Shown: positions 8,878-17,058, numbered from the stretch's first letter. The stretch: DNA of 35,302 bases from Pseudomonadota bacterium (GCA_020161665.1 JAIUPA010000015.1:1-35302); one strand, 5' to 3'. The notes: generated from the letters alone by a model not told the origin. Translations and numbers: made by a program.

Positions 8878-10428
8878 ATGAGGCAGGAAAAGAGTGAAAT
8901 GCCAGCCCGCATGGAAAAACTCTCTGTCCTGCCGGTCTTCTTCGGCCTTGAAGGGCACAAAGTCCTTGTGGTCGGCGGGAGCGAAGCGGCTGCGTGGAAA
9001 GCCGAGCTTCTCTTGGCCACGGGTGCAAAGGTTGATCTTTTCGCAACCGATCTGAGCGAGGGGATGCTTGCGCTGATCGATCACGCGTCGCTTGCGCACC
9101 ATGCTTCTGACTGGCGTCTGGCCGATGCCCGTCATTATCGATTGGTGATTGCTGATCTGGAAGACGAGACAGAGGCGGCCGAATTCGCGGCATCCATGAT
9201 GGCCAGCGGCGTGCCGACGAACGTCATCGACAAGCCTGCATTCTGTACCTTCCAGTTCGGTTCCATCGTCAACCGCTCCCCCGTTGTTGTCGGTATCTCG
9301 ACGGATGGTGCGGCCCCCATTCTGGGGCAGGCCATTCGCCGCAGAATTGAAACGCTTCTGCCAAAGGCCCTTTCCGGCTGGGCGGCTCTTGCCCGGCAGA
9401 TCCGTGCGCCGATTGGCGAAAAATTGCGGCCCGGCGTCCAGCGCCGCGCCTTCTGGGAACATTTTGTCGATCGAGTCTTTGCCAGCCCCGCAGGCCCGGA
9501 CGATACGGAAACGGCATCGCTTCTGTCTTATGCCAACGACGTTCAGTCTCAGCCCCCCGCTGGCAGTGTAACGCTTGTCGGTGCAGGTCCGGGTGATCCG
9601 GAACTCCTGACGCTCAAGGCCATGCGTGCCTTGCAATCGGCCGATGTGATCCTTTTTGATGATCTCGTTTCGCAGGAGCTGCTTGAAATGGCGCGCCGCG
9701 AAGCCAAGCGCACGCTGGTTGGCAAACGCGGTGGCCGCGAAAGCTGCAAGCAGGAAGACATCAATGCGATGATGCTGGCCTATGCCAGGGCGGGCAAGCG
9801 TGTGGTTCGCCTGAAAGCCGGAGACCCCTCGATTTTTGGTCGCTCGGGCGAGGAAATTGCCTACCTCGAAAAGGCCGGCATTTCGGTTTCGGTGATTCCG
9901 GGCATTACCGCTGCAAGCGCGCTTGCGGCTGGAACGAATACGTCGCTGACGCATCGTGACTGCGCGCAATCCGTGCGCTTCGTGACCGGGCATTCCCGCA
10001 AGGGCGTTCTGCCGGAGACCATCGACTGGCGCGCTGTTGCCGACCCCTCGGCCTCGACGGTCTTTTACATGGGCGGTCGTACCGCCGGTGCCATCCGGGC
10101 CAAGCTTCTGGAACATGGCATGTCAGCACATATCCCGGTGATCATCGCCTCCAATGTCAGCCGCAAGGATGAGCAACGCTGGCACGGCATTTTAGAGGAC
10201 CTTGAAGGGGGCATCCGCGAGATCGGCCTCGATAAGCCGCTGCTGATCGCCGTCGGAGAAGCCTTTGGCCAGCGAGACGCTTCGCTTGAGCAGCCGAAAG
10301 GCTGGTCTCCGGGCGAAACCCGAGCGGGCTGGGCCCAGGTTTGCCTCGATCTCGGTCAGCGGTTGAAGAAGCGTGTACCACTCGCCGTGCCGCCACGCGG
10401 CCCGGTGCGCGTTACGCTGCACGAGTGA
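8878..10428 (+). CDS. cysG: Siroheme synthase (precorrin-2 dehydrogenase/ferrochelatase plus uroporphyrinogen-III methyltransferase)
   Basis: A 516-residue two-part protein. Residues about 15-220 form the NAD-binding precorrin-2 oxidase/ferrochelatase part (KVLVVGGSEAAAWKAELLL). From about 225 the SAM-dependent methyltransferase part shows VGAGPGDPELLTLKA, VVRLKAGDPSIFGR and VIPGITAASALAAG. It makes siroheme, the NirB cofactor, which explains its place at the operon end. ATG at 8878 has AGGAG 7 bases upstream; an internal ATG at 8899 is possible. In many related operons a nitrate reductase gene lies next to cysG; here nirD and cysG are only 10 bases apart. Its last 73 bases overlap the end of the convergent gene at 10356. 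Confidence 0.93.
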   Translation: MRQEKSEMPARMEKLSVLPVFFGLEGHKVLVVGGSEAAAWKAELLLATGAKVDLFATDLSEGMLALIDHASLAHHASDWRLADARHYRLVIADLEDETEAAEFAASMMASGVPTNVIDKPAFCTFQFGSIVNRSPVVVGISTDGAAPILGQAIRRRIETLLPKALSGWAALARQIRAPIGEKLRPGVQRRAFWEHFVDRVFASPAGPDDTETASLLSYANDVQSQPPAGSVTLVGAGPGDPELLTLKAMRALQSADVILFDDLVSQELLEMARREAKRTLVGKRGGRESCKQEDINAMMLAYARAGKRVVRLKAGDPSIFGRSGEEIAYLEKAGISVSVIPGITAASALAAGTNTSLTHRDCAQSVRFVTGHSRKGVLPETIDWRAVADPSASTVFYMGGRTAGAIRAKLLEHGMSAHIPVIIASNVSRKDEQRWHGILEDLEGGIREIGLDKPLLIAVGEAFGQRDASLEQPKGWSPGETRAGWAQVCLDLGQRLKKRVPLAVPPRGPVRVTLHE

Positions 10429-11075
10429 TCATTGGCGCTGCAGGTGCGGACCCGCGATGCGGAATTGCCGTAACGACCGACCGTCTGACGGGTGGACGTA
10501 CATTCGCCCCCGGCGCAGGTTCGCGTTTGGCTGGTAGAACCGCCATAGATGCCGGTCGTGCTTCGGGTACCTGTACAGCTGCCATCCGCACAGGTGACCG
10601 AACGGTCGTGCGCGCTAACACGCGCGGCTGGCGCGACAGCGTAAGGACGGTAATAACGGCCCCAAGCGCCATACCAGGGATAAGCGCTGTAGTGAGTGTC
10701 CCAATAGGCACGGTTATAGGCAAGAACCGCCACCCCGACGGCAGGTGCAATCGCGGGCGTCAGCACGACCGGCCCACCGTTGTAGACCACCTGGATGTAG
10801 GAAGCCGACACCCAGCCCCGAACACCTGCGAAGGCAATGTCGCACCAGCTGTAGCCGGTCAGGCAGCCATGAGTGGTGATGCGCGCGCCGGCGGGAACCA
10901 CCGTCACAACAGGATACGCCGTCGAGGGACCGGCGCGGAGGTTAACATTTCCGGTGGCGACCGCAACGGTCGCGGCAGAAGCTGCGGATGCCCCGGCGAC
11001 AAGGAAAGCGACAACCGCGAACACCATGCGCCACCTTTGCGCCAGCCCGAAATGCGCCAGAATTGTTTTCAACAT
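10356..11075 (-). CDS. Secreted SH3b-domain protein with C-terminal Cys-pair repeats
   Basis: A 239-residue protein. The start at 11075 is chosen because GGAGG sits five bases upstream; this replaces a slightly longer frame that begins inside that site. Residues 1-34 are a signal peptide ending ASAASA. A bacterial SH3 domain follows (GNVNLRAGPSTAYPVV ... GWVSASYIQ), then an Ala/Tyr-rich spacer. Next come about three copies of a 25-residue motif built as C-x(3-4)-C-x2-TR-x-T-x-G-x-x-G-x-S (VTCADGSCTGTR, RTCAGGECTSTR, RTCSANDHSC). SH3b domains often bind cell-wall or surface material; the repeat function is unknown. It follows the ABC ATPase gene by 60 bases on the same strand. The same repeat occurs in the gene at 14410. 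Confidence 0.8.
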   Translation of the reverse strand: MLKTILAHFGLAQRWRMVFAVVAFLVAGASAASAATVAVATGNVNLRAGPSTAYPVVTVVPAGARITTHGCLTGYSWCDIAFAGVRGWVSASYIQVVYNGGPVVLTPAIAPAVGVAVLAYNRAYWDTHYSAYPWYGAWGRYYRPYAVAPAARVSAHDRSVTCADGSCTGTRSTTGIYGGSTSQTRTCAGGECTSTRQTVGRYGNSASRVRTCSANDHSCSVTRTGPRGGTASGTRFFNR

Positions 11076-11135
11076 GGAAACCTCCATCAACTTGCCGCCC
11101 CTTTGGCCGCGTTCATGAAGTAAGAATAGGCAGCA

Positions 11136-11891
11136 TCATTGGCTGTGATCTTGCGGAAACGTTGCATTTTGTAACGAATTGTTTCGCTCTGTCAGAACCG
11201 ACGTTTCGGCCACAATCCGACCATCGCGCAACTCGATTGTACGATCGAAAAGATCAAGGACGCGAGGGTCATGGGTGACAACCGCAACCGCCGCCTGTTG
11301 GCTATCCGCGATCCGGCGAAACAATCCGATCACCTGCCGGCCCCGAACGCTATCGAGCGCGGCGGTCGGTTCATCGGCAAGAATCAGCGCGGGATCGTTG
11401 GCAAGGGCGCGTGCGACAGCCACACGCTGCTGTTCGCCACCTGAAAGGCGCGTCGGAAGATTATCGATCCGGTGGGAGAGATCGACACTTTCCAGCAGAT
11501 GCTCGGCATAGAAGCGCGCATCACGCGCCGGTATGTCATCGATTTCCAGCGAGAGTGCCACGTTCTCAACGGCTGTGAGAAAAGGGATGAGATTGGCCTT
11601 CTGGAAAACGAAGCCGATATTGTTGCGGCGAAAGTCACGCAGGCTTTCGATGTCTGCGCTGGCGGATGATACGCAGCGACCACGAATGAAGATCTCGCCC
11701 GTCGATGGCGGGTCCAGAAGACCGGCAATCAGAAGGAGCGTGCTTTTGCCAGAGCCGCTGGGTCCGAGAATACCCACCACCTCGCCAGAATGTATATCAA
11801 AGGAAACGCCATCGAGAGCCCGCACGATGCTGTCGCCGCTGGCATAGTGGCGGCTAACGTCACGAACACTGAGAACAGGTACGCCGTTCAC
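11136..11891 (-). CDS. DevA/LolD/MacB-type ABC transporter ATPase
   Basis: A 251-residue ATPase: Walker A GPSGSGKST, Q-loop in FVFQKANLIPFL, signature LSGGEQQRVAVARAL, Walker B and D-loop LILADEPTAALD, H-loop VVTHDPR. The start is GTG at 11891, with AGGAGG seven bases upstream; the frame stays open upstream, overlapping the permease gene in another frame, and those starts are rejected. GTG overlaps the permease stop as GTGA, implying translational coupling. With the FtsX-like permease and the HlyD-like fusion protein it forms a DevBCA-like tripartite exporter. The substrate is unknown, and no outer-membrane channel gene is present in the window. Confidence 0.9.
   Translation of the reverse strand: MNGVPVLSVRDVSRHYASGDSIVRALDGVSFDIHSGEVVGILGPSGSGKSTLLLIAGLLDPPSTGEIFIRGRCVSSASADIESLRDFRRNNIGFVFQKANLIPFLTAVENVALSLEIDDIPARDARFYAEHLLESVDLSHRIDNLPTRLSGGEQQRVAVARALANDPALILADEPTAALDSVRGRQVIGLFRRIADSQQAAVAVVTHDPRVLDLFDRTIELRDGRIVAETSVLTERNNSLQNATFPQDHSQ
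11167..11182 (-). promoter_or_regulatory. Candidate response-regulator box C
   Basis: On the minus strand it reads ACAATTCGTTACAAAA, which matches boxes A and B in spacing and half-site. It lies inside the end of the ATPase gene, about 90 bases before the SH3b gene start, so it could serve an internal promoter for that gene. Confidence 0.3.
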
Positions 11892-13051
11892 GACAGAACC
11901 TCCTGCGCCCGCACCTTCAGCGCCCGTGAAATGCCGAGAAGGCTGGCAAAACCGCAGATGACCGCCATCGCGAGCCCAAGCAGGGCGACATCGCCAGGAT
12001 CGATGACAACACGCCGTGGAAAATAGGGAAAAATGACGTTTGCAAGTGCAAGGCCCAGTGCGAGCCCACCCGCACCGATGAGATAGGCCTGCTCCGCGAT
12101 CATGCCGATGATGACACGGTTGCGCGCACCAATGAGTTTCAGCATGGCGATCTGGTGTCGCTTTTCCATGGTCAGCATATAGATGATGAGCGAGATGACG
12201 ATGGCCATGACGACCATAAGAACCGCCGTGAAGGAAAGGATCTGGATACGCAGCCGCCAAAGGCGCTGGTCGAGCAACAGACTGTGCTGTTCCGCCCGGC
12301 TCAGCACATTCGCATCGCCCCAGTCCATTATGGCGCGGCGGACCAAATCCGGATTGGCAGCAGGATTCAGCGTGACAAGAACGGCGGCAATCTTGCTATC
12401 CTGCGCCACAGAACTGCCGGGCAAGCTTGCCTGACCGGACCTGCCGAACGCACTGCGGGCCAGCAGAACCTCCTCGCTGGTGCGCCGCTTTGCAATCGCC
12501 GCAGCATCATTGACGGTCACGAAAAAAAGACCGTCACCGCCAATATCCACCATGCCTTGGGTCAGGCCGACAATCGTGAACTCGTCCAGACCGAGCCGCA
12601 CTTTTTCGCCAAGCATAAGGCCGATACTCCGGTCAGCGATCGCCTCGAAATGGCCGTTGTTGAGATGGCGTCCAGCCGTAAGCGGCACCCAGGCCCCTTT
12701 GTCGCGAGGGAAATCAAGCCCTGTCAACGAAGCACGGCGGCTCTTTCCATTATGCTCGAATTGCTGGCTGATCTGCACGAACCGCCGCACGGTGGCCACG
12801 CCCTCAACACCCTCAACACGCCGATCCATGTCCGAGGCGATGGCTGATGTTTCCGAAAATGGCCCGGAGCGCCCACCCTGAACAACCCACAGATCGGCAC
12901 CGATGCGATCAATCACCAGCAGCGCATCAGCCACAATGCCCCGGTAGAGACCAATCATGCCGATTGAGGCTGTGGCCAGAAAGGCGACGCCGGCCGCTGT
13001 CATGATGAAACGCCCGAAGTTGTGGCGAACGTCCTTGAGGCCGAGGTTCAC
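11888..13051 (-). CDS. DevC/MacB-type ABC transporter permease (FtsX fold)
   Basis: A 387-residue protein with one N-terminal membrane span (about 15-35), a large periplasmic domain (about 40-265) and three C-terminal spans (about 270-380). This is the FtsX/MacB four-span layout, with MEKRHQIAMLKLIGARN as the coupling segment. It starts at GTG 13051, overlapping the fusion-protein stop as GTGA, and its own stop overlaps the ATPase GTG. Permeases of this type move substrates from the periplasmic face outward by mechanotransmission. The closest named relatives by layout are DevC proteins, but a heterocyst glycolipid role cannot apply here. Confidence 0.88.
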   Translation of the reverse strand: MNLGLKDVRHNFGRFIMTAAGVAFLATASIGMIGLYRGIVADALLVIDRIGADLWVVQGGRSGPFSETSAIASDMDRRVEGVEGVATVRRFVQISQQFEHNGKSRRASLTGLDFPRDKGAWVPLTAGRHLNNGHFEAIADRSIGLMLGEKVRLGLDEFTIVGLTQGMVDIGGDGLFFVTVNDAAAIAKRRTSEEVLLARSAFGRSGQASLPGSSVAQDSKIAAVLVTLNPAANPDLVRRAIMDWGDANVLSRAEQHSLLLDQRLWRLRIQILSFTAVLMVVMAIVISLIIYMLTMEKRHQIAMLKLIGARNRVIIGMIAEQAYLIGAGGLALGLALANVIFPYFPRRVVIDPGDVALLGLAMAVICGFASLLGISRALKVRAQEVLS

Positions 13052-14340
13052 GACGCATCCCCCCGGTTTGCAATCCGCATCCAGGGAAAGACACCGTTCG
13101 GCGATAGCAAAATCGTGTCGCCAGACGCAAGACCGCGCAGCACCTCGACACGGGCACCACCGAAGCGCCCGAGATCAACGGGACGCCAGACCGCGCGTCC
13201 GGCGCTTTCCACCCAGACGCCCGCCACACCATCGCGTCGCGCAATGCTCGCAACCGGCACGGCCAGAACATCCTGCACCTGACCGAGATCGATCACGGCA
13301 GTACCACGTTGGCCCAGCGCCCAGTTGGGCGGGAGGCGCACCGGAGCGACATCGACCGTGAACTCCCGTGTTTCCTGATCAACTTCGCGCGAAACGCGCC
13401 GCACCGTGCCGCGATAAAGCGCTTCACCATTGCCGCCGAAACGGATGGTCGCGGATTGTCCCGGTTGAAGTCTGGCGATCACGCTTTCATCGAAACGGGC
13501 CGACAGAACGATGCTGGCCGGATCGACAATCGTGACAAGAACGCTCGAAGGGGTCGCTATATCGCCCGGATTGAGGGCGCGAGATACGACAATGCCATCG
13601 ATGGGAGCGCGGATCACCGACTTGTCGAGAAGCGCCTGACTTGCCGCAATATTCGCCGCCGCCGCCGCATCCTGCGCCTCAGCCTGCATCCGCGCGGAGT
13701 TGACCTTGGCCATGTCGGCTTCGGCTTGGCGCACAGCCGTTTGCGCGCTCTCAAAGGCGGACCGCGTTCCAACACCGGAGCGCAGCAATTCATTTTGACG
13801 GGCAAGGGTCTGGCGAGCGTTTTCGAGTGTTGCCTGTGCCCGCGTAACATCGGCAGCGGTCGCCTCCACCGCCTTGCGCGCGGCCTCACGAGAGGCAAAG
13901 GCCGCATCCCGCCCGGCGCTGAGATCCGCTGCACCAATCTCGGCAATCAGATCTCCCTTGACGACAGCGTCATTGCGATCCACCGCAAGCGCGGTGATCA
14001 CCCCCTGAAGACTGGCACCGACATTCGCCCGTACCGTTGCATCCAGAACACCAGGACCGGAGAGTTCCGGCTGGAAAGAGGATGGCGTAACCGTCAGAAG
14101 ATCCACCGTGCGAGGGGAGGCATATCGCAGCGCAAGAAGACCGGCACCGGCCAGAACGACAAAGATTGCCGCAAGCAGAACGGTCTTATCCGGTCGTTTC
14201 GGACGCGACAGCGGGCGCAGAACCGGGCTGCGTTCCGCCGTTTGCGCTGCCGGCGGCGTATCCGCCCTTGAATGGACACGCGCACTCGCCTGCATTTCGC
14301 CATTGGCGTCTGTCCTGTCATGCAACGGCAATACGGCCAC
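13048..14340 (-). CDS. HlyD/DevB-type periplasmic membrane fusion protein
   Basis: A 430-residue adaptor. A cytoplasmic N-terminus of about 50 residues precedes one membrane span (TVLLAAIFVVLAGAGLLAL). A lipoyl-like half (GVLDATVRANVGASLQGVI), a long coiled-coil hairpin rich in Ala/Gln/Arg (about 130-235), a second lipoyl half (VIRAPIDGIVVSRALNPGD) and a beta-barrel/membrane-proximal part follow. GTG at 14340 is used, with GGAAGAG upstream. It would bridge the inner-membrane ABC unit at 11136-13051 to an outer-membrane TolC-like channel encoded elsewhere. Confidence 0.88.
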   Translation of the reverse strand: MAVLPLHDRTDANGEMQASARVHSRADTPPAAQTAERSPVLRPLSRPKRPDKTVLLAAIFVVLAGAGLLALRYASPRTVDLLTVTPSSFQPELSGPGVLDATVRANVGASLQGVITALAVDRNDAVVKGDLIAEIGAADLSAGRDAAFASREAARKAVEATAADVTRAQATLENARQTLARQNELLRSGVGTRSAFESAQTAVRQAEADMAKVNSARMQAEAQDAAAAANIAASQALLDKSVIRAPIDGIVVSRALNPGDIATPSSVLVTIVDPASIVLSARFDESVIARLQPGQSATIRFGGNGEALYRGTVRRVSREVDQETREFTVDVAPVRLPPNWALGQRGTAVIDLGQVQDVLAVPVASIARRDGVAGVWVESAGRAVWRPVDLGRFGGARVEVLRGLASGDTILLSPNGVFPWMRIANRGDAS

Positions 14341-14364
14341 GGCTTCTCTTCCTTGATGGTGAGG

Positions 14365-14402
14365 CGTATGGCGGGCGAGCTTGGACAGTCTCCCGCCATA
14401 CG
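14365..14402 (-). repeat. Intercistronic stem-loop between Cys-repeat gene and exporter genes
   Basis: A perfect 11-base inverted repeat: CGTATGGCGGG at 14365-14375 and CCCGCCATACG at 14392-14402, with a 16-base loop. No T tract follows on either strand, so it is more likely an RNA-processing or stability element, or an attenuator, than a simple terminator. Confidence 0.6.
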
Positions 14403-14409
14403 TGGAGCA

Positions 14410-14715
14410 TTATCGCGAGATGCTGCCGTTTCGAACGACGGAGCCTCCGTTCGGGCCGGTCGTCGTGCGTGTTCCGGTACAGGTACCCGAGTTGCAACTG
14501 GCCGACCCCGAGCGAGAGACGCTCCCGCCATAAGGCCCGGTGCGCTTGACCGTGCGGGAGCAGGTGCCACCGCTACAGCCGCCGCTGGCGGACACGCTGC
14601 CCGTGCCACCAGCGGGGCCGGTGACGGAGCCATTTCGCGTAAAGGCGTTGGCATTGGCCACCGAGACCAAAGCGAAAACGCCAGCTACAAAGGCGAAGGT
14701 GAGAGTCTTGGTCAT
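14410..14715 (-). CDS. Small secreted Cys-pair repeat protein
   Basis: A 101-residue protein with a signal peptide (MTKTLTFAFVAGVFALVSVANANA) and a mature part made of Gly/Ser/Thr/Arg-rich repeats. Two units each hold a Cys pair followed by TR/TV and TGPxGGS: GCSGGTCSRTVKRTGPYGGS and SCNSGTCTGTRTTTGPNGGS. The repeat is shared with the C-terminus of the SH3b protein at 10356-11075, and no other gene in the window has it. ATG at 14715 follows AGGA; a TTG three bases upstream is less likely. It is first in the presumed minus-strand operon, 69 bases before the fusion-protein gene. I know no function for this family; the Cys pairs could form disulfides or bind metal. Confidence 0.75.
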   Translation of the reverse strand: MTKTLTFAFVAGVFALVSVANANAFTRNGSVTGPAGGTGSVSASGGCSGGTCSRTVKRTGPYGGSVSRSGSASCNSGTCTGTRTTTGPNGGSVVRNGSISR

Positions 14716-14837
14716 CAATATGATCCTTGATCAAATTTCTCGCCGGCATTCTTTGATCGCCAGCCTCAGCAGAATGCAGTGCGATCTTTGCTGTCGCTTG
14801 CACCGGCCATGTCATGATGTTGAGACTGATTTCCCCT

Positions 14838-14852
14838 TTGTGTCGTTTTGTA
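14838..14852 (-). promoter_or_regulatory. Candidate response-regulator box A (direct repeat, 10-bp period)
   Basis: On the minus strand it reads ACAAAACGACACAAA, a direct repeat of ACAAA with a 10-base period. It lies in the divergent gap between the Cys-repeat gene and the response regulator, 54 bases from the latter's start. OmpR-type regulators bind such spaced direct repeats. Similar sites are at 11167-11182 and 16971-16985. Confidence 0.4.
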
Positions 14853-14905
14853 AAAGCCCGCTTTTTCAGGTTGATTTTCCATGAGCAAAGTGGCGTGCTT
14901 CGCTT

Positions 14906-15622
14906 ATGGAACAGGATATGAAAACCATTTTGGTCGTAGACGACGACGCGGAAATCCGACGCCTGGTGGGCGATTTCCTCGTACGCGAGGGTTTTGCGGT
15001 GGAACTGGCCGAAGATGGGCGCGCGATGGATTCGGCTCTTTCGCGAATCCAGCCTGATTTGATCTTGCTTGACCTGATGCTGCCCGGCGAGGACGGCCTG
15101 TCGATCTGCCGCCGATTGCGCAGCGGAAGCGACACACCGATCCTGATGCTGACCGCCAAGGGCGACGAAACGGACCGGGTTGTCGGCCTTGAAATCGGCG
15201 CCGACGACTATGTCGTGAAACCCTTTGGCCCGCGGGAACTGCTGGCCCGTATCCGTGCACTTCTGCGCCGCGCGTCAAGTCGGGCCATGCCCGCAGCAAC
15301 CCGCCGGTTCGCGTTCGACCGCTTTATCGCCGACCTCGATGCCCGCCAGCTGATCCACGAGGACGGCGAGCCCATCGCTCTGACCAGCGCCGAATTCGAG
15401 CTTCTCACCTGTTTTGTTCTGCGTCCACGGCGGGTTTTGTCTCGAGACCAGATCCTCGACTGGACCCATGGCCGCAACGCAGATCCCTTTGATCGCACCG
15501 TGGACATTCTCGTATCGCGGTTGCGCAAGAAGCTTGATGGCTTAGGCTCAGGGACCAACCTCATCAATACGATCCGCAACGGCGGCTATCTTCTGACCGT
15601 ACCCGTGCGGCAGGTGCCCTAG
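14906..15622 (+). CDS. OmpR/PhoB-family response regulator
   Basis: A 238-residue protein. The receiver domain has the acidic pocket Asp12-Asp14, phosphoacceptor Asp56 (LILLDLMLPGEDG), the conserved Thr in MLTAK and Lys in VVKPF. A winged-helix DNA-binding domain follows (LTSAEFELLTCFV ... VSRLRKKL ... TIRNGGYLL). ATG at 14906 is given; ATG at 14918 (MKTILVVDDD) is equally plausible. It is directly followed by its sensor kinase and is divergent from the exporter operon, which suggests that operon as a target. Confidence 0.92.
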   Translation: MEQDMKTILVVDDDAEIRRLVGDFLVREGFAVELAEDGRAMDSALSRIQPDLILLDLMLPGEDGLSICRRLRSGSDTPILMLTAKGDETDRVVGLEIGADDYVVKPFGPRELLARIRALLRRASSRAMPAATRRFAFDRFIADLDARQLIHEDGEPIALTSAEFELLTCFVLRPRRVLSRDQILDWTHGRNADPFDRTVDILVSRLRKKLDGLGSGTNLINTIRNGGYLLTVPVRQVP

Positions 15623-16963
15623 ATGGGGTTCGGGCTGGCCGCGCGCTTCATTGCCATCGGCGCAAGCGTTCTTCTGGCGCTCTGGGTCGCAATGATTGCA
15701 CTATTCTACTGGACAAATAATCTCTCAAATACGTCCACGCGCCTGCCTGCAGAACAGTTGAAGGCCATTGTCGAGCTGATCGATGCGACGACGCCGGAAC
15801 AGCGTCCACTTGTGCTAGAAGCGCTTCAGTCCTCCATGCTTGCTGTTTCGCTCATGCAATCCTCGACGCCATCGCCTGTTACCGTCGAGATGCGTGACGA
15901 AGCCGGTTTTGCGGCCTACCGATCATTGCTTGGCGCACGCCTTCTGTCGATCAGGCTTATGGAGGTGCCCGAGCGTATCACGAGGCCCCGTCTCCTGCAG
16001 CGCACCGCTCGGCCTCTGTCCTTTCAGGTGCGGCTCGCCGATGGACAGGTCCTTGTCGCCGAAGCGCGTACGCCCTTTATCGTTACATTTTATGGTTTGC
16101 CCGCGGGCATGGGTGCCGGTCTTGTCGGGACGCTGTTTGCAGCCGTCGCCTTTTTTCTGCTTCATCGGGAAATCCGCCCTTTAACGCGGCTTGCCGCCGC
16201 AGTGGATGCCATCGACCCCTCGGGAGAGCCGGTTCCCCTGCCCGCTATCCGCGCCACGACACCGGAAATCCGAGCATTAATGCGGGCCTTCGATCGGCTG
16301 CAAAGCCGTCTGAGGATTATGACCCGCACCCGCATGGCACTGATCGGCGGTATTCAGCACGATGTTCGCAGCTTCGCCACCCGGCTGCGCCTGCGACTGG
16401 AACGATTGCCCGATGCCGCCGAGCGCGAGCGCGCGACCGCAGATATCACCGACATGATTAACCTGCTCGATAATGCTCTTCTCACCTCCCGCGCCGGGGT
16501 TGGGGCATTGGAAGAAGAGATGCTGGACCTGACCGAGGTTCTCGGCAACGAAGTGGCCGATTTCCGACGGGCTGGGCAGCCTGTCGTGCTGGAGCCCGTT
16601 CCCGACCATACGGAAGCTTGGGTGATCGGTGATCGCTTGGCGTTGCGGCGCGTCATCGCAAACATCATCGATAATGCCGTGAAATACGGTAGCAAAGCGC
16701 GCGTTTCCCTCAAAGTGGATCACCACACACTACACGTGTTCATTGCCGATGACGGGCCGGGCTTTTCGGCACAGGATGCCGAGCTTCTGCTGGAACCCTT
16801 CGTGCGGGCAGAGCCTTCTCGCGCTCGCACGACCGGCGGCGCAGGCTTAGGCCTTGCCGTTGTCCGAACGTTGATCGAGGCACAGGGCGGCACGATTCAG
16901 CTTGGAAACGGCCCGCAAGGCGGTCTGGTGGAGCTGATCTTACCGCGTTTCCGTCCCACCTGA
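15623..16963 (+). CDS. Membrane sensor histidine kinase
   Basis: A 446-residue kinase starting at the base after the regulator's stop. First span about 8-30, a periplasmic sensor of about 125 residues, second span about 158-180, then a HAMP-like linker. The dimerisation/phosphoacceptor box has His246 (GGIQHDVRSFATRL). The ATPase domain shows the N box (ANIIDNAVKYG), G1 (ADDGPGFS) and G2 (GGAGLGLAVV). The periplasmic domain contains no Cys and no family I recognise, so the signal is unknown. The layout resembles CpxA/EnvZ-type kinases. Confidence 0.92.
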   Translation: MGFGLAARFIAIGASVLLALWVAMIALFYWTNNLSNTSTRLPAEQLKAIVELIDATTPEQRPLVLEALQSSMLAVSLMQSSTPSPVTVEMRDEAGFAAYRSLLGARLLSIRLMEVPERITRPRLLQRTARPLSFQVRLADGQVLVAEARTPFIVTFYGLPAGMGAGLVGTLFAAVAFFLLHREIRPLTRLAAAVDAIDPSGEPVPLPAIRATTPEIRALMRAFDRLQSRLRIMTRTRMALIGGIQHDVRSFATRLRLRLERLPDAAERERATADITDMINLLDNALLTSRAGVGALEEEMLDLTEVLGNEVADFRRAGQPVVLEPVPDHTEAWVIGDRLALRRVIANIIDNAVKYGSKARVSLKVDHHTLHVFIADDGPGFSAQDAELLLEPFVRAEPSRARTTGGAGLGLAVVRTLIEAQGGTIQLGNGPQGGLVELILPRFRPT

Positions 16964-16970
16964 TCCGGCT

Positions 16971-16985
16971 ACAAAATGCTACATT
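16971..16985 (+). promoter_or_regulatory. Candidate response-regulator box B
   Basis: ACAAAATGCTACATT, a direct repeat (CTACA twice with a 10-base period, counting the preceding CT), followed by a further TACATTT at 16999-17005. It begins just after the kinase stop and lies about 75 bases before the LTXXQ gene, where an activator site would be expected. Confidence 0.4.
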
Positions 16986-17058
16986 TTCAAACAGTCCGTA
17001 CATTTGGACGCAAACAGCGCTCCCCATCCTGAAATCGTCAGGAACGAAGGAGGACGCC

